NCBI GenBank assembly: GCA_030673845.1
Contig: JAUTCQ010000013.1
Location: 309,598 to 373,597 of the forward strand
DNA from: Verrucomicrobiota bacterium JB022
Lineage (GTDB): Bacteria; Verrucomicrobiota; Verrucomicrobiia; Opitutales; Oceanipulchritudinaceae
Direction: 5' to 3'
DNA: 64,000 bases
The translations under genes were made by a program, and so were the position numbers. The first letter of the stretch is position 1; every line of letters begins with the position of its first letter. Below are positions 35,062 through 43,300 of this stretch, in pieces. The notes below the pieces were generated by a model. That model made no database searches. It saw only the letters and a list, made by a program, of their open reading frames with translations, and was not told the origin of the DNA.

Positions 35062-35853
35062 GTGAAGCGCATCACCGATTTTGCCACCTACCGGCGGGAA
35101 GGGCGGCGCATTTGCGTGGCCACCTGTTATGATGCAGCCAGCGCCCAACTGGTGCGCGAGACGGCCGTAGACGCCTTGTTGGTCGGCGATTCGCTGGCGA
35201 TGGTCGTGCACGGCTTTCCCAGTACCGTCCATGCCGACGTGCCGATGATGGCGCTGCATACGGCGGCCGTGGCCCGGGGAGCCCCCAAACAGCCCATCGT
35301 GGCCGATTTGCCCTTCCTCAGCTACCGGCAGGGGCTCGCCCCCGCGATGCTGGCCGCAGATGCCCTGATGAAAGCGGGTGCCCATGCGGTGAAGCTCGAA
35401 GGCGTGCGCGGCCACGAAGACATCGTGCGCCACCTCGTGGAGAGCGGCGTGCCGGTGATGGGCCACCTCGGCCTCACTCCGCAGCACGTCAACCAGATCG
35501 GCGGCTACAAGGTGCAGGGGCGCGAACCCGCCGTGGCCCAGGCCCTGCGCGAAGATGCTCTGCGCCTGCAAGAGCTTGGTTGCTTCTCCGTGGTGCTGGA
35601 GCTCGTTCCCGCCGCGCTCGCGGCTGAAGTGACGGCCAGCCTCCAGATCCCGACCATCGGGATCGGCTCCGGCCCCGAGTGCAGCGGTCAAGTGCTGGTT
35701 TGGCACGACCTGCTGGGCCTCAACGACGGCTTCAAGCCCCGCTTTCTGCGTCACTTTGCCCATGGGGCGGCGGACACCAAGGCCGCGCTCAACGCCTACG
35801 CCGCCGCCGTGCACGAAGGCTCTTACCCCAGCGCCGAGGAGAGCTTTGCCTGA
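35062..35853 (+). CDS. panB: 3-methyl-2-oxobutanoate hydroxymethyltransferase
   Basis: 263 aa. It transfers a hydroxymethyl group from methylene-THF to 2-oxoisovalerate, giving ketopantoate, the first committed step of pantothenate synthesis. It is a TIM-barrel enzyme with the family blocks CYDAASAQLVRE, LLVGDSLAMVVHG, HTAAVARGA, GAHAVKLEG, MGHLGLTPQ, VPAALAAEVT and IGIGSGPECSGQVLVWHD. The start is a GTG with a good Shine-Dalgarno (AAGGAGG) 6 nt before it. It begins the panB-panC-coaX-panD unit. The stop overlaps the panC start as TGATG. Confidence 0.96.
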   Translation: MKRITDFATYRREGRRICVATCYDAASAQLVRETAVDALLVGDSLAMVVHGFPSTVHADVPMMALHTAAVARGAPKQPIVADLPFLSYRQGLAPAMLAADALMKAGAHAVKLEGVRGHEDIVRHLVESGVPVMGHLGLTPQHVNQIGGYKVQGREPAVAQALREDALRLQELGCFSVVLELVPAALAAEVTASLQIPTIGIGSGPECSGQVLVWHDLLGLNDGFKPRFLRHFAHGAADTKAALNAYAAAVHEGSYPSAEESFA

Positions 35854-36638
35854 TGCGCCAACTCAAGGACCTTTCCGAACTCCAGCAGTGGCGGCAGACT
35901 GTGGAGCCGCGCCAGCGCGTCGGCTTTGTGCCCACGATGGGCGCGCTGCACGCCGGGCACCGCGAGCTGATCCGCCGGGCCCGTGAGGCCTGCGACCTCG
36001 TCGTGGTGTCGATCTTCGTCAACCCCACCCAGTTCAACGACCCGAAGGACTTCGAGCGCTACCCGCAGCCGCTGGAGAGCGACTTGCAGCAGTGCCACGA
36101 CGAAGGCGTCGACGCCGTCTTCCTGCCGGTGAAGCCCGACATGTATCCAGACGGGTACCGCTATGTCGTGACCGAGCGCGAAGACTCCGCCGTGCTGGAA
36201 GGCGCGCACCGCCCCGGCCACTTCGACGGCGTGTTGACGGTTGTGTTGAAGTTGCTCAACCTCGTGCGCCCGCACCGCGCCTACTTTGGCGAGAAGGACT
36301 GGCAGCAGCTTCAACTGGTGCAAGACATGACGCGCGCACTCTTTTTGCCCCTCGAAATCGTGCCGGTGCCCACCGTGCGCGAGCCCGACGGCCTCGCCAT
36401 GAGCTCCCGCAACGTGCGCCTCTCGCCCGAGGCCCGGGCGCAGGCCCCGCAGTTTGCCGCCGCCATGCGCGAGTGCGCCACGCCGGAGGAGGCCACGGCC
36501 CGTCTGGAGCAGGCCGGTTTTACGGTAGAATACGTTGCCGACCGCTGGGGCCGCCGTCTCGGTGCGGTCCAGCTGGGCGGCGTACGCCTGATCGACAACA
36601 TGCCGCTGCGTGAGACGGCGGCAGGAGGTGAAGCCTGA
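35853..36638 (+). CDS. panC: Pantothenate synthetase (pantoate-beta-alanine ligase)
   Basis: 261 aa, joins pantoate and beta-alanine using ATP. The nucleotidyltransferase signature is FVPTMGALHAGH. Also present are VSIFVNPTQF, the pantoate/ATP site segment GHFDGVLTVVLKLLNLVRP, AYFGEKDWQQLQLVQDM, and MSSRN in place of the family KMSKS-like loop. It starts at the ATG overlapping the panB stop by one base and in turn overlaps coaX the same way. The C-terminal domain is slightly short (family about 280 aa). Confidence 0.96.
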   Translation: MRQLKDLSELQQWRQTVEPRQRVGFVPTMGALHAGHRELIRRAREACDLVVVSIFVNPTQFNDPKDFERYPQPLESDLQQCHDEGVDAVFLPVKPDMYPDGYRYVVTEREDSAVLEGAHRPGHFDGVLTVVLKLLNLVRPHRAYFGEKDWQQLQLVQDMTRALFLPLEIVPVPTVREPDGLAMSSRNVRLSPEARAQAPQFAAAMRECATPEEATARLEQAGFTVEYVADRWGRRLGAVQLGGVRLIDNMPLRETAAGGEA

Positions 36639-37432
36639 TGCTGTTGTGTTTCGACATCGGTAATACCGACATCTACGGCGGGGTGTTCGAGGGGACTGAG
36701 GTCCGCTACGAGTTCCGCAAGAGCAACCAGTCGCGCCCCAGTGCGGACGAGTTTGGGGTGTTCATGCTGCACTGGATGCAGGCGCGCGGGATCGACCCCA
36801 AGGCGATCGACGCCGTCGGCATCGCCAGCGTGGTGCCCGACAGCCTTCCGAGCGTCGTCAACGCCTGCCGCACCTATCTGGACCTCGAGCCGCTGGTGCT
36901 GGAGGTGGGCGTGAAGACCGGCCTCAAGATCCAGGTGCACGACCCGCGCGAGGTCGGGGCCGACCGCATCGCCAACGCCATTGCCGCCGTGCAGATGTTC
37001 CCCGGGCGCGACCTGCTGGTTGTGGACATGGGAACGGCCACCACCGTTTGCGCGATCACCCGCGATAAGGTATACTTGGGTGGTGCGATCATCGCAGGCT
37101 TGCGCCTGTGCATGAACGCCCTCGGCAGAGGCACGGCCAAGCTGCCGCTGGTCGACATCATCCGCCCCACGCAAGCCCTCGGCAAGACGACCATCGACAA
37201 TATCCAGAGCGGCCTTTATTTTGGCCACATTGGGACGTTGAAGGAAATCTTCGCCCGCCTGCGCCAGGAAGCCTTTGCCGGTCGCGAGCCGCTGATCATT
37301 GGGACCGGCGGCTTCTCCCGGCTCTTCCGCGAAGAAGGGCTGTTCGACGAGATTATTCCAGGACTGGTCTTGCAGGGGCTGCGTCTGGCTGTAGAGATGA
37401 ACCCTGCTCCCCTCCGTCAAGCCGACCGATGA
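36638..37432 (+). CDS. coaX: Type III pantothenate kinase
   Basis: 264 aa, phosphorylates pantothenate, the next step toward CoA. It is an ASKHA-fold kinase with the type III motifs [24 protein letters not shown] and [11 protein letters not shown], then [19 protein letters not shown]. Its position inside the pan operon means one transcript covers pantothenate synthesis and activation. It overlaps panC by one base and panD by four (ATGA). Confidence 0.95.
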   Translation: MLLCFDIGNTDIYGGVFEGTEVRYEFRKSNQSRPSADEFGVFMLHWMQARGIDPKAIDAVGIASVVPDSLPSVVNACRTYLDLEPLVLEVGVKTGLKIQVHDPREVGADRIANAIAAVQMFPGRDLLVVDMGTATTVCAITRDKVYLGGAIIAGLRLCMNALGRGTAKLPLVDIIRPTQALGKTTIDNIQSGLYFGHIGTLKEIFARLRQEAFAGREPLIIGTGGFSRLFREEGLFDEIIPGLVLQGLRLAVEMNPAPLRQADR

Positions 37433-37791
37433 AGCGTACACTGCTCAAAAGCAAGATCCACCGGGCCACCGTCACCGGGGCCGACCTCGATTACGAGGGC
37501 TCGATCTCCATCGACCCTACCCTCATCGAAGCTGCCGACCTGATGCTCTTCGAGCGGGTGGAGATCTACAACTGCAACAACGGCGAGCGCTTCGCGACCT
37601 ACGTGATCGAGGGCAAGCCGGGTGAGATCTGCCTCAACGGCGCGGCGGCCCGCAAGGCCCACCGCGGCGACATCGTGATCATCGCCTCCTACGCCGAATA
37701 CGAAGACGGCCAGGAAGCCAAATCCCACGCGCCCAAGCTCGTCTTCGTCGACGGGCAAAACGCGATGAAGGCGCCCACCAGCAAGTTTTAG
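37429..37791 (+). CDS. panD: Aspartate 1-decarboxylase
   Basis: 120 aa, makes the beta-alanine used by PanC. It is a pyruvoyl enzyme: the proenzyme self-cleaves between Gly24 and Ser25, seen here as YEGSISID. Lys9 in [12 protein letters not shown], Tyr58 in [10 protein letters not shown] and [12 protein letters not shown] are family features. The start overlaps the end of coaX. With panB and panC the pathway is complete except for ketopantoate reductase, which is not in the window. Confidence 0.96.
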   Translation: MKRTLLKSKIHRATVTGADLDYEGSISIDPTLIEAADLMLFERVEIYNCNNGERFATYVIEGKPGEICLNGAAARKAHRGDIVIIASYAEYEDGQEAKSHAPKLVFVDGQNAMKAPTSKF

Positions 37792-37854
37792 CCGACGTTG
37801 GGGTGCTTGTTCGCCAAGGATGTGAATAAGATGGTGCCGGGCCGTGCTTTGGCG

Positions 37855-37883
37855 TTGACGTACCTACACCCGGTTTGCAATGA
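37855..37883 (+). promoter_or_regulatory. Putative rpsU promoter
   Basis: TTGACG (37855-37860), 17 bp, then CAATGA preceded by TG (an extended -10 feature) at 37878-37883. The rpsU start is 38 bp further on. Confidence 0.45.
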
Positions 37884-37921
37884 TTGGCCCCTTTCTCTGA
37901 TTTTAACCGCCCACTGAATTT

Positions 37922-38122
37922 ATGCCCGTAGAAGTCAAGATCCGCAAAGGCGAACCCATGGAGCGTGCTCTCCGCCGCCTGAAGAAGAAGCTGGACCGTG
38001 AAGGTGTGATCCGCGATGTGCGCGCCAAGCGCTACTTTGAGAAGCCGAGCGAAGTGAAGCGCCGCAAGAAGAAGGTTGCTGCTTTTTCGGCCATGCTGCG
38101 CGCTCGGTACGAGAATCGCTAG
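37922..38122 (+). CDS. rpsU: 30S ribosomal protein S21
   Basis: 66 aa, basic. It begins [21 protein letters not shown] and ends [20 protein letters not shown], a full-length S21. It binds the platform of the 30S subunit near the anti-Shine-Dalgarno end of 16S rRNA. No Shine-Dalgarno precedes its own ATG. Just after it are two small hairpins (38136-38150 and 38166-38187). Confidence 0.95.
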   Translation: MPVEVKIRKGEPMERALRRLKKKLDREGVIRDVRAKRYFEKPSEVKRRKKKVAAFSAMLRARYENR

Positions 38123-38165
38123 CAGTTCTTTCGCAGATGCGCCGGTTGGCGCTTGCCCATCGGCT

Positions 38166-38187
38166 GCTCCTGGATTAAAACAGGAGC
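38166..38187 (+). terminator. Possible terminator hairpin after rpsU
   Basis: GCTCCTG-(8 nt)-CAGGAGC is a perfect 7-bp stem 43 bp after the stop. Only a weak T-tract (AAGTTT) follows, so termination may be rho-dependent or partial. Confidence 0.4.
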
Positions 38188-38233
38188 ACCAAGTTTCCCG
38201 CAGATCGTGCCCTCTGGCACGGTGTGTCCTCTT

Positions 38234-39199
38234 ATGAAGCTCGCTCTCTCAAGTTGCTGGAACTCCGGGCGCCATAGCGAAGGTTATGCTATGGTGCAGG
38301 AAGCTGTAAACTTGGGATTCGAGTATATGGAGCTGTCGCACGGCATCCGGCTCTCGCTGGTGCCCGGGATCTTGCAGGCAGTCGACGAAGGACTGATCAA
38401 AATCAGCAGCGTGCATAATTTTTGCCCGCTGCCGCCCGGCGTCTTTGGCGCCGCGCCCAACCTTTACCAGCCCACCGCCAACACCCAGGCGGAGCAGGCG
38501 CTGTGGTTTCGCCATACCCTGCGCACGATCGACTTTGCCGCCCGCGTCGGTGCCGGCCTCGTCGTCGTCCACTGTGGCAGTATCCGCTATCTCTGGCGCG
38601 ATGCCGCCAAAGACCTTGAAGAAAAGGCCGACCTGCTGCCGGTGGAAGACCGCCGCACCTCGTCGGACTATCAAGGTCAGCTCTCGCGCTGCCTGCGCCG
38701 GATGAAGCGCAAGCAAAAGGGCGCTTACAACCGCCTGGTGGAAAACCTGCAGCGCATCGTGCCCTTTGCCCGGGAGAAGGGCGTGCGCCTCGGCCTCGAA
38801 AATCGTGAAGATTTCAACGAGCTGCCGATGGACACCGAAATGCCGCGCCTCTTGGCCGACGTCGGCGACCCCGAAGTGGTCGGCTATTGGCACGACTGCG
38901 GGCACGCCCAGATCAAGGAGCAGCTCCAGATCACCACGCAACGCCAGTTGCTGGAGGAGAACCACGCGCGCCAGTTCGGCTTTCACCTGCACGATGTCGA
39001 TGCCGACGAGCACGACCACCAGCCCATTGGCACGGGGGTAATCGACTGGCAATTTATTCGCAGCTGCATTCGCCCCGAGCACCTCCTCGTGCTGGAGCTG
39101 AGCCCCAAGCTGCGTTCCCGTCAGGTATTGGACTCCAAGGAGTTCATGCTCAAGCTCCTCGCCGAAGACGCCCAAGCCCCCGCCGCGGCGGGTAAGTAG
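38234..39199 (+). CDS. Sugar phosphate isomerase/epimerase-like TIM-barrel protein
   Basis: 321 aa from the ATG at 38234. It is an AP-endonuclease-2/xylose-isomerase-like TIM barrel. Metal-ligand positions are visible along the barrel: FEYMELSHG, VVVHCGSI, LGLENREDFNELP, GYWHDCGHAQIKE, FGFHLHDVDADEHDHQPIGTG and LVLELSP. The set of Glu, His and Asp residues at strand ends suits a divalent metal site. Typical members isomerise sugars or cleave inositol derivatives. No pathway neighbours help: rpsU is upstream and mutY is convergent downstream. An upstream in-frame start at 38153 is less likely. Confidence 0.8.
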   Translation: MKLALSSCWNSGRHSEGYAMVQEAVNLGFEYMELSHGIRLSLVPGILQAVDEGLIKISSVHNFCPLPPGVFGAAPNLYQPTANTQAEQALWFRHTLRTIDFAARVGAGLVVVHCGSIRYLWRDAAKDLEEKADLLPVEDRRTSSDYQGQLSRCLRRMKRKQKGAYNRLVENLQRIVPFAREKGVRLGLENREDFNELPMDTEMPRLLADVGDPEVVGYWHDCGHAQIKEQLQITTQRQLLEENHARQFGFHLHDVDADEHDHQPIGTGVIDWQFIRSCIRPEHLLVLELSPKLRSRQVLDSKEFMLKLLAEDAQAPAAAGK

Positions 39200-39221
39200 C
39201 GGATTTTGCAGCATCCGCCCG

Positions 39222-39359
39222 ACGCGCTTTGGGAGTGCGGTGCTCCGCACCGATTTGGTTTCTGAAGTAGCGTGGGAGTTGTTAAGGGGGCGTGATGGCC
39301 ATATGAGGCCTGGCTTTCCCATCCAGATCTGCGCAGAGCGCAGCACTCCCAAATCGCGT
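39222..39359. repeat. REP-like paired palindrome, family A copy 3
   Basis: Arms run inward from ACGCGCTTTGGGAGTG and CACTCCCAAATCGCGT. Hairpins are CGGTGC-TCC-GCACCG and CTGCGC-AGA-GCGCAG, again with changed but perfectly paired stems. It sits between the convergent isomerase and mutY genes. Confidence 0.8.
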
Positions 39360-39373
39360 TGGATGGGCCGTTG

Positions 39374-40408
39374 CTACTTCCCCCAATACTCGCCGATCCA
39401 ACGGCGATGCGGGCCCGAAAGGGCCAGGCGTTCCAGTTCTTCGGCGGAAACCCACACGAGGTGTCCGTTGAGGGCGGTCTCCACGGGTAGCGTCACACGA
39501 TACACGCGCTCGGTGATGCGCTGGTTGCTGATACCGCGCTGCTTCTGGAAATGTAGTGCACCCTGTTTCGCCCCTTTGGGCAGATCCGCCAGGCGCGGCA
39601 GCTCAAACATGTCGGCCAGACGCACGGAATCGGTCGCCCCGCGCTCCAACAACAGCTTGCCCTCCTGCACCGCCCACGCGCGGTCGATCGTCACCTTTTC
39701 CGTCGCCTTGCGCTGCACGCGCGGGTAGGCCTCAGGCGCGCCCTCAGCGTAAGCCGCGCACCAGGTCCGCAGCGGGCAGAGCAGGCAATCCGGTCGCGCC
39801 TTGCGGCAACGCGTCGCCCCCAGCTCCATCACCGCCTGATTGTAGTCGCCCGGCCTTTGGGGATCGAGCAACCGCGTGGCCAGCGGCCCCAGCTCCTTTT
39901 GCGCCTGCTGGCTCGACTTCCAGAGCGTCGGGTTGGCGGTCAGGCGCGAGAGCACGCGGATGACGTTGCCGTCGATCACCGGGATGGGCTCGGCGAAGTT
40001 GATGCTCGCAATCGCCGCCGCCGTGTAGGGTCCGATGCCCGAGAGCGCCTGCCAGTCGGCTGCGGTTGAGGGCAGAGCCGCCTGCGCCGCCACCTCCTTG
40101 GCCAGCTTGTGCAGGTTGCGTGCGCGCCGGTAATAGCCGAGGCCCTCCCACTGCTTCACGACCGCCTCTTCGGAGGCCTCCGCCAGCGCCTCAAAGCTCG
40201 GGAAGAGCCGCATCCAGCGATCGAAGTAGGGCAGCACGGTGTCGATTTGGGTCTGCTGCGCCATAAATTCCGACACCACGGTACGGTAGACGCTCACCTC
40301 CGTGCGCCACGGCAGCGGGCGGTGCTCCGCGTCATACCACGCCAGCAAGGCGGCGCGCAGGGCAGGGAGGGCAGAGTCGGGCAGGGAAGCAGGCAGCGTG
40401 TTTTTCAA
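39374..40408 (-). CDS. mutY: A/G-specific adenine glycosylase
   Basis: 344 aa, removes adenine mispaired with 8-oxoguanine. The catalytic Glu is in SEFMAQQTQ. The helix-hairpin-helix LSGIGPYTAAAIAS is followed by the active-site Asp in VIDGNVIRVLSR. A 4Fe-4S cluster is formed by CRKARPDCLLCPLRTWC (Cys-x6-Cys-x2-Cys-x5-Cys). The C-terminal NUDIX-like 8-oxoG recognition domain (about 225-344) is present. The gene is divergent from rnhC with 61 bp between starts. Confidence 0.96.
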   Translation of the reverse strand: MKNTLPASLPDSALPALRAALLAWYDAEHRPLPWRTEVSVYRTVVSEFMAQQTQIDTVLPYFDRWMRLFPSFEALAEASEEAVVKQWEGLGYYRRARNLHKLAKEVAAQAALPSTAADWQALSGIGPYTAAAIASINFAEPIPVIDGNVIRVLSRLTANPTLWKSSQQAQKELGPLATRLLDPQRPGDYNQAVMELGATRCRKARPDCLLCPLRTWCAAYAEGAPEAYPRVQRKATEKVTIDRAWAVQEGKLLLERGATDSVRLADMFELPRLADLPKGAKQGALHFQKQRGISNQRITERVYRVTLPVETALNGHLVWVSAEELERLALSGPHRRWIGEYWGK

Positions 40409-40469
40409 TCGACGATCCGGGTCAGGTTTGGTGAATTCATCATTTGACCATCCCGACCGGCGTCAAACC

Positions 40470-41462
40470 ATGGCTCGCAAACGCGTCACCAACACCGAAG
40501 ATGAAGGGCCCAAGCCCATCACGTCCTACACCGTAAAGCTCGACGAGGCCCAGATGGAGGCGCTCGAGCAAATCTGCGACGAGCGCGTCTATGGCTTCAA
40601 GGACGTGCCGCACTCCCTCTTTGCCTTCGAGGCCCCGCTGGAGTACTTTAACCTCACGGCCTACAAGAGCGGCAAGCTCGTCGTGCAGGGCAAGGGCACG
40701 CAGGCCTTTGTGCAAAACATCCTCGAGCCGCGTGTGCTGAAGGAGGCCCGCCTGGGCTACGAAGAGGTGCACCACCCCGAGTGGTACGAGCCGCACGCCG
40801 GTCTCGACGAAGCGGGCAAGGGCGACCTCTTTGGTCCGCTCGTGAGCTGCTGCGTGATTGCCGATGGCGACATGGTACGCGAGTGGCGCGAAAAGGGCGT
40901 CAAGGACTCCAAGGCGCTGACCGACCGCTCGATCCTCGCGTTGGAGAAGATCATCCTCAAGACCAAGGGCGTGGTGGTGAAGAAGATGTTCGCCGGCATG
41001 CCGAAGTACAACGAGATGATGTCGAAGCCCAACGCGAACCTCAACACCCTCCTCGCCTGGTACCACGCCAAGTGCCTGCAGAAGGCCCTCGAAGAGCGCA
41101 TGGTGCCGTGGGGCCTCGTCGACCAGTTCTCGAAGCAGCCCCTGACGCAGCGCCAGTTGAAGAAAGATGGGGTGGAGTTCGACCTGCAGATGCGCACCAA
41201 GGCGGAAGACGACCCGGTGGTCGCGGCGGCCTCGATCTGTGCGCGCGCCGAGTTCGTGCGTCAGCTGGACAAGCTGAGCGTGGAGTTTGGCGAGCCGCTG
41301 AAGAAGGGTGCCAGTGCTGGCGTGAAAAAGCAGGCCAAGGAGCTGGTCGAAAAGCTCGGGCCGCACCGCCTGAAAGACTTCGCCAAGGTGCACTTCAAGA
41401 CCGCTTACGAGGTGCTGGGCCTGCCCGTGCCGGAGAAACCCCGCTTTTACGGCCGCAAATGA
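40470..41462 (+). CDS. rnhC: Ribonuclease HIII
   Basis: 330 aa from the ATG at 40470. It degrades RNA in RNA-DNA hybrids. An N-terminal TBP-like substrate-binding domain (about residues 15-90, DUF3378 type) distinguishes HIII from HII. The catalytic core has GLDEAGKGDLFGPLV, where HII has DEAGRG, then VKDSKAL and EDDPVVAAASICARA. It overlaps the RNase HII gene by 4 nt (ATGA), so both are made from one message. No Shine-Dalgarno precedes it. Confidence 0.93.
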   Translation: MARKRVTNTEDEGPKPITSYTVKLDEAQMEALEQICDERVYGFKDVPHSLFAFEAPLEYFNLTAYKSGKLVVQGKGTQAFVQNILEPRVLKEARLGYEEVHHPEWYEPHAGLDEAGKGDLFGPLVSCCVIADGDMVREWREKGVKDSKALTDRSILALEKIILKTKGVVVKKMFAGMPKYNEMMSKPNANLNTLLAWYHAKCLQKALEERMVPWGLVDQFSKQPLTQRQLKKDGVEFDLQMRTKAEDDPVVAAASICARAEFVRQLDKLSVEFGEPLKKGASAGVKKQAKELVEKLGPHRLKDFAKVHFKTAYEVLGLPVPEKPRFYGRK

Positions 41463-42136
41463 GCGTGTTGAAGCGACACGACCGCAGCCGCCTGAAGATC
41501 TGCGCCGCCCTGGTGGGCGTCGATGAGGCCGGGCGGGGCGCGCTCGCCGGTCCCGTGGTGGCCGGCGCGGTACTGGTCGATGGTGCCTTCCTTGACGGCC
41601 CGTGGTGTCGCCAATATGGCAAGCACATCAACGACAGCAAGCAGCTGACCCCGGCCTTGCGCGACGAGCTGTTCGACGCGATGGAGGCGGAGCGCCTGGC
41701 AGGGCGGATCGTCTACGCTCCCGGCATTGCCTCAGTGGCCGAAATCGCCGCGCTCAACATCCTCGGGGCCACCCGCCTGGCCATGCAGCGCGCGCTGGAG
41801 GCTGTGTTGCCCCGCGCGCCCGTCGGCCACGTCATCCTGCTCGACGGCAAGCCGATGCGCCCCTTCCCCTATGCTCACGAGGCACTGGTCAAGGGTGACG
41901 GGCGCTGCCTCGCCATCGCGCTCGGCTCCATCGTGGCCAAGGTCACACGAGACCGCGAGATGATCGCCCTGCACGCCGACTTCCCGCACTACGGCTGGAA
42001 CGTGCACAAAGGCTATGCCGTCCCCGCTCATCGCGAAGCCATCCGCGCCCACGGCCCCTGCGCGCACCACCGCGAGCTCTTCCTCCGCAAACTCCTCGCC
42101 GAGCCCGAACAGGTGGAGTTTGACTTGGCAGGGTAA
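41459..42136 (+). CDS. rnhB: Ribonuclease HII
   Basis: 225 aa. It incises at single ribonucleotides in DNA. Motifs: GVDEAGRGALAGPVVAGAV, INDSKQL, LLDGKPM, and ALGSIVAKVTRDREM with the last catalytic Asp. The C-terminus includes HAGYAVP-like YGWNVHKGYAVPAHREA, the usual RNase HII closing motif. The start codon overlaps the rnhC stop. Cooperation of the pair in ribonucleotide excision and R-loop removal is inferred from their coupling. Confidence 0.95.
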   Translation: MSVLKRHDRSRLKICAALVGVDEAGRGALAGPVVAGAVLVDGAFLDGPWCRQYGKHINDSKQLTPALRDELFDAMEAERLAGRIVYAPGIASVAEIAALNILGATRLAMQRALEAVLPRAPVGHVILLDGKPMRPFPYAHEALVKGDGRCLAIALGSIVAKVTRDREMIALHADFPHYGWNVHKGYAVPAHREAIRAHGPCAHHRELFLRKLLAEPEQVEFDLAG

Positions 42137-42165
42137 GGGAGGGGCTTGATTCTCGGCGAGGTCAC

Positions 42166-42195
42166 TTGATTTTTGCCTACGTTTTCGAGTATATG
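42166..42195 (+). promoter_or_regulatory. Putative promoter of the toxin-antitoxin pair
   Basis: TTGATT (42166-42171), 18 bp, then TATATG (42190-42195). The region is A/T-rich compared with its surroundings. Confidence 0.45.
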
Positions 42196-42244
42196 TCTCT
42201 TTACTCAGTGGTGCTGATGGACGTTTTACTCAGGAACGGTCGCT

Positions 42245-42709
42245 ATGGAAAAAATCCCAACAAAAGCAGACAAGATCGCCGACTTCTTTCTCACTTACGC
42301 ACGTGAGCATGGAGATTACCTGACGAATCTTAAGCTGCAGAAATTACTTTACTACGCTCAGGCATGGCATTTGGCGCTTTTTGATAAAGAGCTTTTTGCA
42401 GATGATCTTCAAGCTTGGGTTCATGGCCCGGTGGTTTCTCGCGTGTATGGACGGTTCAAGAGTTACAGCTGGAATCCGATTCTAGCAGAAGTTGAGAAGC
42501 CAAAACTTGATGCGGAAACACGTGGGTTTCTTGAGCAGGTATTTGATCGATATGGCTCTTTTTCGGCAGTCGATTTAGAGCGGATGACTCACGAGGAGGC
42601 TCCGTGGCAGACGGCCCGAGGAAGTCTTCCGCTCCACCAAAACTCCAGCGCTGTAATGGATCGGAAGGAAATAAAGGCGTTTTTTAAGCGCAAGTTGGCA
42701 AATGGCTAA
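42245..42709 (+). CDS. Panacea-domain (DUF4065/SocA-like) putative antitoxin
   Basis: 154 aa. The Panacea/DUF4065 pattern is clear: KIADFFLTYAREHGDYLTNLKLQKLLYYAQAWHLAL, then WVHGPVVSRVYGRFK and LEQVFDRYG, and near the end MTHEEAPWQTAR. The domain is known as SocA in Caulobacter and as the PanA antitoxin that neutralises many unrelated toxins. It overlaps by 8 nt the next gene, the presumed toxin. The sequence is visibly AT-richer than neighbours and uses codons rare around it, a sign of acquisition. Family identity is strong; the antitoxin role follows from the family and context. Confidence 0.85.
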   Translation: MEKIPTKADKIADFFLTYAREHGDYLTNLKLQKLLYYAQAWHLALFDKELFADDLQAWVHGPVVSRVYGRFKSYSWNPILAEVEKPKLDAETRGFLEQVFDRYGSFSAVDLERMTHEEAPWQTARGSLPLHQNSSAVMDRKEIKAFFKRKLANG

Positions 42710-43148
42710 AGGTAAGAGGAGCAAGTCCAACCCGATTCCTGCGCCTGCTAAGCCCTTCTTTGGAACGAGCATCCCTGAGGTCGGGGGGCCGTCTGCTCCT
42801 CTATCGTTTTCATTTCAGTACGCGATATTGAACTGTGATAAGTTTAGTATTAATAACCGTGAGCCCCAATACTTTCTGAAGCTTTTGGAGCGGTTAAAAG
42901 CGCTGTGTAGCCAAACTGCTATGGACCTTCAGAAGAATAGGAGCAGTTCTCTACGGTGTCATCCTATTGATTGGAGAAATACCTCTGAGTCGGACGGGTT
43001 TGCTGACCACCTTCCTAAAGACCTAAGGGATAGTGCCCCGTATCAATTTAATATTTCTTCCAATAAGTGGGGGCGGGTGCATGGATTCTTTGTTGGTTCG
43101 CGATTTCACATAGTATGGTTTGATGTCGACCACAGGTTGTATCCGTAG
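42702..43148 (+). CDS. Putative toxin partner of the Panacea-domain protein
   Basis: 148 aa, function not recognised from motifs. After a basic N-terminus (MAKGKRSKSNPIPAPAKPF) comes a compact domain with FLKLLERLKALCSQ, then LRCHPIDWRNTSESDG, then PYQFNISSNKWGRVHGFFVG and a closing FHIVWFDVDHRLYP. Conserved-looking His, Asp and Trp residues suggest a nuclease or other enzyme fold. The overlapping start, small size, AT-rich composition and pairing with a Panacea protein are the grounds for calling it a toxin. The mechanism is unknown. Confidence 0.65.
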   Translation: MAKGKRSKSNPIPAPAKPFFGTSIPEVGGPSAPLSFSFQYAILNCDKFSINNREPQYFLKLLERLKALCSQTAMDLQKNRSSSLRCHPIDWRNTSESDGFADHLPKDLRDSAPYQFNISSNKWGRVHGFFVGSRFHIVWFDVDHRLYP

Positions 43149-43300
43149 ATTGCAGGTTGAAATAGCCTCCATCCGCGGCTAAGAATCCTCCACCACGCGC
43201 TGCACCTGTCTAAACCTGCCCAAGATGGCGCCCGGCCGCATTCTCTTTTCGACAAAGCGCGCTCGATCCGTGTAATGGCCGCATGCATTCCGGGGTTGGC

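Noticed and set aside
42245..43148. A tRNA-linked genomic island around the toxin-antitoxin pair
   Set aside because: No tRNA, integrase or direct repeat flanks the pair; the AT-rich patch covers only the two genes.
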